The translations under genes and the position numbers were made by a program. A stretch of 64,000 bases of DNA, from positions 62,001 to 126,000 of the forward strand of contig NZ_CABVQC010000004.1 of assembly GCF_902499175.1 (NCBI RefSeq). The letters run 5' to 3'. The notes under the pieces were generated by a model that worked only from the letters and a program-made list of their open reading frames with translations, was not told the origin of the DNA and searched no databases. This stretch comes from Burkholderia aenigmatica (lineage in GTDB: Bacteria; Pseudomonadota; Gammaproteobacteria; Burkholderiales; Burkholderiaceae). This document shows positions 60,707 through 64,000 of the stretch, piece by piece. Positions within the stretch are counted from its first letter, which is position 1. Every line of letters starts with the position of its first letter.

Positions 60707-61925
60707 CGATACCCCGCGCAACGTGATTGAGCCCGACGATGACTCTGAGCGTCAGTCTGAAGGTGGCCAGAACGCGGACGCATCAAATGCTTCCGCTGAT
60801 CGCGGTATGCCAGCGTTGGGGCAATACCGAGGTGCACGTCCGCGCGCCTGGTGGCTGACGCCCGTGGTGATCGTGCTGATCGTCGGTGTGGGCGCCGTCT
60901 GGACCGTGCACGGTTTTCTCGCGCGGCACGATGCCGAATCGAAGGCGCGGCGCGATTCGATGGCCGGTACGTCGTCCCAGGGGCGCATGTTCAACGATCT
61001 GCCCGCGTCGTCGGTCGGTAACACAGCCTCGGCCACGGTACCGGCAAGCGCGGTTGCCGTGCGCCTCGCATCGACTTCGGGTGTGGTCACGCCTGCTCGC
61101 GTCGCACACGCTGCGACACCTCGCAGCTACTACGATGCGCCGCTGCTTGCAACGGGCGGTGGGCAGGAACTCGCGGGTGTGGCGCTAGGCGTGCCGGGGT
61201 CGGGTGGTGTGTCTTTCCCGCTTACCGGCGGTGTAAACGGCGGTGCAGGCGCGTCAGCCCAAGGTTCGGGGCAGATGGGGAGCGGGCTCGCCCAGGCGCT
61301 GATGCCGACCGTGACACCGCGTGTTCAGGCCGGAACGCTCGGTAATCGGAGCCTGGTGCTTGCGCAGGGCGCCAAGATCGACTGCGCGGGCGATACGGCG
61401 TTTGATTCGACCGAGGCCGGCTTGTCGACCTGCACGGTGACCAAGAACGTGTATTCCGACGACGGCCACGTCGTGCTGATTGAGCGGGGTTCGCAGATCA
61501 ACAGCCAGTATCGTTCGAACATGTCTCCGGGACAGAAGCGGGTATTCGTGCTGTCGGCCCGTATCAAGACGCCAAACGGTGTCACGGTCGAGATCGATTC
61601 GCCGGCGGCCGACGCACTCGGCCGCATGGGCATCGACGGCTACGTGGACAACCACTGGAGTCAGCGCATTGGTGCGGCGATGCTGCTTGGCGTTACGCAG
61701 GACGCGATCGGCTATCTGTCGACGCGCGGTGGCAACGCCAACGGATCGGTGGTGTTCCAGAGCACGCAACAGCAGGGCAACGACATGGCCACGCGCGTGC
61801 TCGACAGCACGATCGGTATCCCACCGACGCTCACCCAGAACCAGGGCGCGGAGTTCACGATCGTGATTGCGCGCGATCTGGATTTCGGATCGGTGTATGC
61901 ACTGCAGCCGGAGGGCACGCGATGA
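60699..61925 (+). CDS. virB10: VirB10-like core complex protein
   Basis: A 408-residue bitopic protein spanning both membranes. A cytoplasmic N-terminus rich in Asp and Ser is followed by a transmembrane helix (WWLTPVVIVLIVGVGAVWTVHGFL), a Pro/Gly-poor variable periplasmic region, and the TrbI/VirB10 C-terminal domain with GAKIDCAGDTAFDSTEAG, VLIERGSQINSQYRS, RMGIDGYVDNHWSQRIG and the end AEFTIVIARDLDF. It senses ATP use by VirD4 and VirB11 in related systems. Overlaps virB11 by four bases. Confidence 0.92.
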   Translation: MNDDTPRNVIEPDDDSERQSEGGQNADASNASADRGMPALGQYRGARPRAWWLTPVVIVLIVGVGAVWTVHGFLARHDAESKARRDSMAGTSSQGRMFNDLPASSVGNTASATVPASAVAVRLASTSGVVTPARVAHAATPRSYYDAPLLATGGGQELAGVALGVPGSGGVSFPLTGGVNGGAGASAQGSGQMGSGLAQALMPTVTPRVQAGTLGNRSLVLAQGAKIDCAGDTAFDSTEAGLSTCTVTKNVYSDDGHVVLIERGSQINSQYRSNMSPGQKRVFVLSARIKTPNGVTVEIDSPAADALGRMGIDGYVDNHWSQRIGAAMLLGVTQDAIGYLSTRGGNANGSVVFQSTQQQGNDMATRVLDSTIGIPPTLTQNQGAEFTIVIARDLDFGSVYALQPEGTR

Positions 61926-63040
61926 TGATTCACTCGCATCTGCTAGATGCATCGCGCGACGCGGTGCTGGCTCGGCTGCCCGACGACGCATCCGTACGCG
62001 AACTGATGCGACCGTTCGCGCCACTGCTCGATGATCCCGATGTGACTGAACTGGTGATCAATCGGCCGCAACGTGTTTTGACCGAAAACTCGGTCGGTTG
62101 GCACGGCCACGACTACGCCGACCTCGATTTCGACCGGCTGATGTCATTCGCGGTGTCGGTAGCGACCCTGACCAACCAGGAAGTATCGTCGCAGCATCCG
62201 ATTCTGTCCGCGCTGTTGCCGGACGACGCGCGTATCCAGATCGTGGTTCCGCCGGTCGTGCCGGCGCGGACGGTGTCGGTCACGATTCGCCGTCCGTCCC
62301 CGGACGAAAAGACGCTCTGTGCATGTCGCGACGAGGGATTGTTCGACGCTACGGTATGGCGGAGGCCGGACGGGCTCGATTCTGTTTTGGCAGACTTGTC
62401 TGCCGAAGACCGCAATCTCGTCCAGTGCCTGGAAGAGCATGACTGGGTTCCCTTTTTCGAGCACGCTGTCACGGGAAAACGCAACATCGCGGTGGTCGGC
62501 AATACAGGGTCCGGCAAGACCAGTTTCATGAAGACCCTATGCCGCTCGATTCCTGCGACCGAGCGGATCGTGACGATCGAGGACGTACGGGAGCTATTCA
62601 TCCGGCACGTCGAGAACTGCGTGCATCTTCTATATAGCAAGGGCGGGCATGGTCACGCGCAGGTGACGCCCGCGGACCTCATTGCAAGTGCGATGCGCAT
62701 GCGCCCGGATCGCGTGCTGTTGGCCGAACTGCGTGGCGCCGAAGCCTACGACTTCCTGAAGCTTCTGACGACAGGACATGCAGGGTCGATCACGAGCTAT
62801 CACGCGCCCAATGTGACCGTCGCGATCGAGCGATTCGCGCTGATGGCAAAGGAACATCCGGAGGCCGCCGCCTGGGACGATGCCGCACTCAAGAGATTGT
62901 TGTTCCTGACAGTCGATGTCGTCGCGCACATGGAATCACACCCAGTGTTCGACGTAGAGGGTAAGCAGACCGGCAGGCGCTGGGGCATGACCGAAGTCTG
63001 GTTCGATCCGGTGCGCAAGGCGCGCACCGCGTTTGTATAG
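61922..63040 (+). CDS. virB11: VirB11-like secretion ATPase
   Basis: A 372-residue hexameric traffic ATPase. Walker A VVGNTGSGKTSFM is near residues 190-202, the Asp box VTIEDVRELFI and the Walker B region MRPDRVLLAELRGAEAYDFL follow, and the His box is GHAGSITSYHAPN. The N-terminal domain (DDPDVTELVINRPQRVL) is as in VirB11. It couples with VirB4 and VirD4 for pilus formation and transfer. The next ORF begins nine bases after its stop. Confidence 0.94.
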   Translation: MMIHSHLLDASRDAVLARLPDDASVRELMRPFAPLLDDPDVTELVINRPQRVLTENSVGWHGHDYADLDFDRLMSFAVSVATLTNQEVSSQHPILSALLPDDARIQIVVPPVVPARTVSVTIRRPSPDEKTLCACRDEGLFDATVWRRPDGLDSVLADLSAEDRNLVQCLEEHDWVPFFEHAVTGKRNIAVVGNTGSGKTSFMKTLCRSIPATERIVTIEDVRELFIRHVENCVHLLYSKGGHGHAQVTPADLIASAMRMRPDRVLLAELRGAEAYDFLKLLTTGHAGSITSYHAPNVTVAIERFALMAKEHPEAAAWDDAALKRLLFLTVDVVAHMESHPVFDVEGKQTGRRWGMTEVWFDPVRKARTAFV

Positions 63041-63048
63041 GGGCGGCC

Positions 63049-63423
63049 ATGGGTCATCCGTCGTCGCCTTTGCGCCAGCATATTCGGACAGCTGTAGTGA
63101 CGTTGGTCGCGCTAGCTTGCTTAATGGCTGGGCTGGCGGCGTCGCTCGGGCTCGCGTCATTCCTCCTCTATGCCAGCCTGCGCATTAATCCGCTGCACGC
63201 GGGACTGTGGGGTTGGCTCGATGCGGCGCTGATGTGGCGCGACGGGGCGATGCCGAACGTCGGACGTAAGCTGGTTGGGGCGGCGCTGTTCGGTGTACTC
63301 GTGTGCATGGGGGGACCGGTATTAGGCGTTCATGCGCTATGGGTGAACTCGCATCGACGTCGTCTCTATGGCAGTGCGCGCTTTGCGAATGAATCGGAAA
63401 TCCGGCAGGCGGGGCTGCTATGA
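63049..63423 (+). CDS. virD4 (N-part): Membrane domain of a VirD4-type coupling protein, as a separate ORF
   Basis: A 124-residue protein with two transmembrane helices (AVVTLVALACLMAGLAASLGLASFLLYASL and LVGAALFGVLVCMGGPVLGVHALW), with a periplasmic loop between. It ends with RRRLYGSARFANESEIRQAG, the stretch that in complete VirD4/TraG proteins lies directly before the nucleotide-binding domain. Here it stops at a TGA that overlaps the ATG of the next ORF (63420). So the anchor and the motor of the coupling protein are either two coupled polypeptides or the result of a frameshift. Confidence 0.8.
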   Translation: MGHPSSPLRQHIRTAVVTLVALACLMAGLAASLGLASFLLYASLRINPLHAGLWGWLDAALMWRDGAMPNVGRKLVGAALFGVLVCMGGPVLGVHALWVNSHRRRLYGSARFANESEIRQAGLL

Positions 63424-64000
63424 CGACGCACGCCCATCTCAATACGCCGCCTGCGATTGTCGTGGGGGTATGGCGCGGCCGTTACCTGCGATTTGCCGGT
63501 CAGCAATTCGTGCTACTTGCTGCCCCTGCTCGCTCTGGCAAGGGTGTCGCTGTGGTGATCCCGAATCTTCTCACCTTTCCACATTCGGTGGTGGTGCTTG
63601 ACATCAAGCTGGAAAACTATGTGGTCACAGCCGGCTTCCGCCGCGCGAATGGGCAGGATGTTTATCTGTTCAATCCGTTTGCCGAAGATGGCCGGACACA
63701 CCGCTACAACCCACTGTCTGCGATCTCCGATGGCTTGTTCCGGGTGGGCGACATTCTCGCGATCGGCTATGCACTATATCCACCAGGCGGCCACGACGAT
63801 TTCTGGAAAGATCAGGCGCGAAATCTGTTCCTCGGTATCGTGCTTCTGCTGTGCGAATGGCGTGATGCGCACCGGGCTGGCAAGGATGCATCGACTCCTG
63901 ATTTTCCCGTCACGATGGGCGAAGTGCTGCGGCAATCGTCGGGCAATGGCATGCCGGTCAAAACCTATTTGCAGCGAGCGCTGGTCCGGCATCGTGGCTT
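63420..64000 (+). CDS. virD4: VirD4/TraG-type coupling protein ATPase domain (3' end outside window)
   Basis: From ATG at 63420 the frame is open to the window end, giving 193 residues. It starts MTTHAHLNTPPAIVVGVWRG and then has RYLRFAGQQFVLLAAP and the P-loop APARSGKGVAVVIPNLL with the typical downstream VVLDIKLENYVVTAG, FNPFAEDGRTHRYNPLS and HDDFWKDQARNLF, all hallmarks of T4SS coupling proteins that deliver DNA-protein complexes to the channel. It lacks the transmembrane part, which is encoded in the preceding ORF in a different frame with an ATGA overlap. Confidence 0.88.
   Translation, partial: MTTHAHLNTPPAIVVGVWRGRYLRFAGQQFVLLAAPARSGKGVAVVIPNLLTFPHSVVVLDIKLENYVVTAGFRRANGQDVYLFNPFAEDGRTHRYNPLSAISDGLFRVGDILAIGYALYPPGGHDDFWKDQARNLFLGIVLLLCEWRDAHRAGKDASTPDFPVTMGEVLRQSSGNGMPVKTYLQRALVRHRG

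Noticed and set aside
1-64000. CRISPR arrays, rRNA and tRNA genes, replication origin
   Set aside because: No regularly spaced repeats, no cloverleaf-like sequence with a CCA end and no iteron or DnaA-box cluster was noticed by eye. A dedicated tRNA or CRISPR scan would be decisive.

Overview
The window looks like chromosomal and accessory DNA of a Burkholderia-type betaproteobacterium. The support is a high-GC background with strong G/C third-position bias, Burkholderia-style insertion sequences (IS2-like, IS427-group IS5, IS407-like IS3, IS1111-like), an H-NS protein with the TWSGRGR motif, and a hydroxyproline catabolic operon of the kind common in this genus. Genus is inferred from protein character only; no rRNA or tRNA gene was seen.

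Layout. (1) 1-2040: tail of a sugar-isomerase-like gene and an organic-anion MFS transporter. (2) 2041-4076: an IS graveyard with an IS110 remnant and a complete IS2-like element (perfect TSD CCTTC) sitting inside a decayed IS3 orfA. (3) 4344-14176: a complete hydroxyproline uptake and degradation operon: polar amino-acid ABC transporter, DapA-like deaminase, 4-hydroxyproline epimerase, FAD-dependent D-hydroxyproline oxidase/dehydrogenase, semialdehyde dehydrogenase, a second racemase-family protein and a GntR regulator. An IS5-type element is inserted exactly at the regulator's stop codon. (4) 15.1-24.6 kb: a patchy region with a DctA carrier, an MFS exporter, an isocitrate-lyase-superfamily enzyme, and an IS1111-like element nested in a dead IS3 element, separated by long stretches without genes. 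(5) 24.8-28.1 kb: H-NS, a hypothetical protein, and a luxR-luxI pair. (6) 28481-38579: one tight ten-gene minus-strand operon of biosynthetic character. It holds an acyl carrier protein, an AMP-forming ligase, a LysA/BtrK-like PLP decarboxylase, two acyl-CoA-dehydrogenase-like proteins, a GNAT, and two pairs of FabH-like proteins, each pair having one member with the catalytic Cys and one without (as in PqsC/PqsB). I do not recognise the product. (7) 38.8-50.1 kb: a FadR-type regulator, two paralogous amidases, a tandem pair of XRE regulators with CTAAG-N5-CTTAG operators, a Liv-type ABC transporter, a DUF1185-like protein and a porin, which together suggest uptake and hydrolysis of an amide compound. 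(8) 50.3 kb to the end: a mobile-element backbone with an AlpA-like regulator, a ParA-like ATPase, TrbM and a VirB1-B11/VirD4 type IV secretion system, running off the end in a coupling-protein gene that appears split in two.

How they fit. The quorum-sensing pair and the biosynthetic operon are adjacent and co-oriented, so population-density control of the product is likely, though no canonical lux box was found. H-NS next to them is consistent with silencing of acquired DNA. The conjugation genes, the repeated IS insertions and the patchwork of catabolic islands suggest that regions 4-8 are horizontally acquired and may lie on an integrative conjugative element or plasmid. No relaxase, integrase or attachment site is visible in the window.
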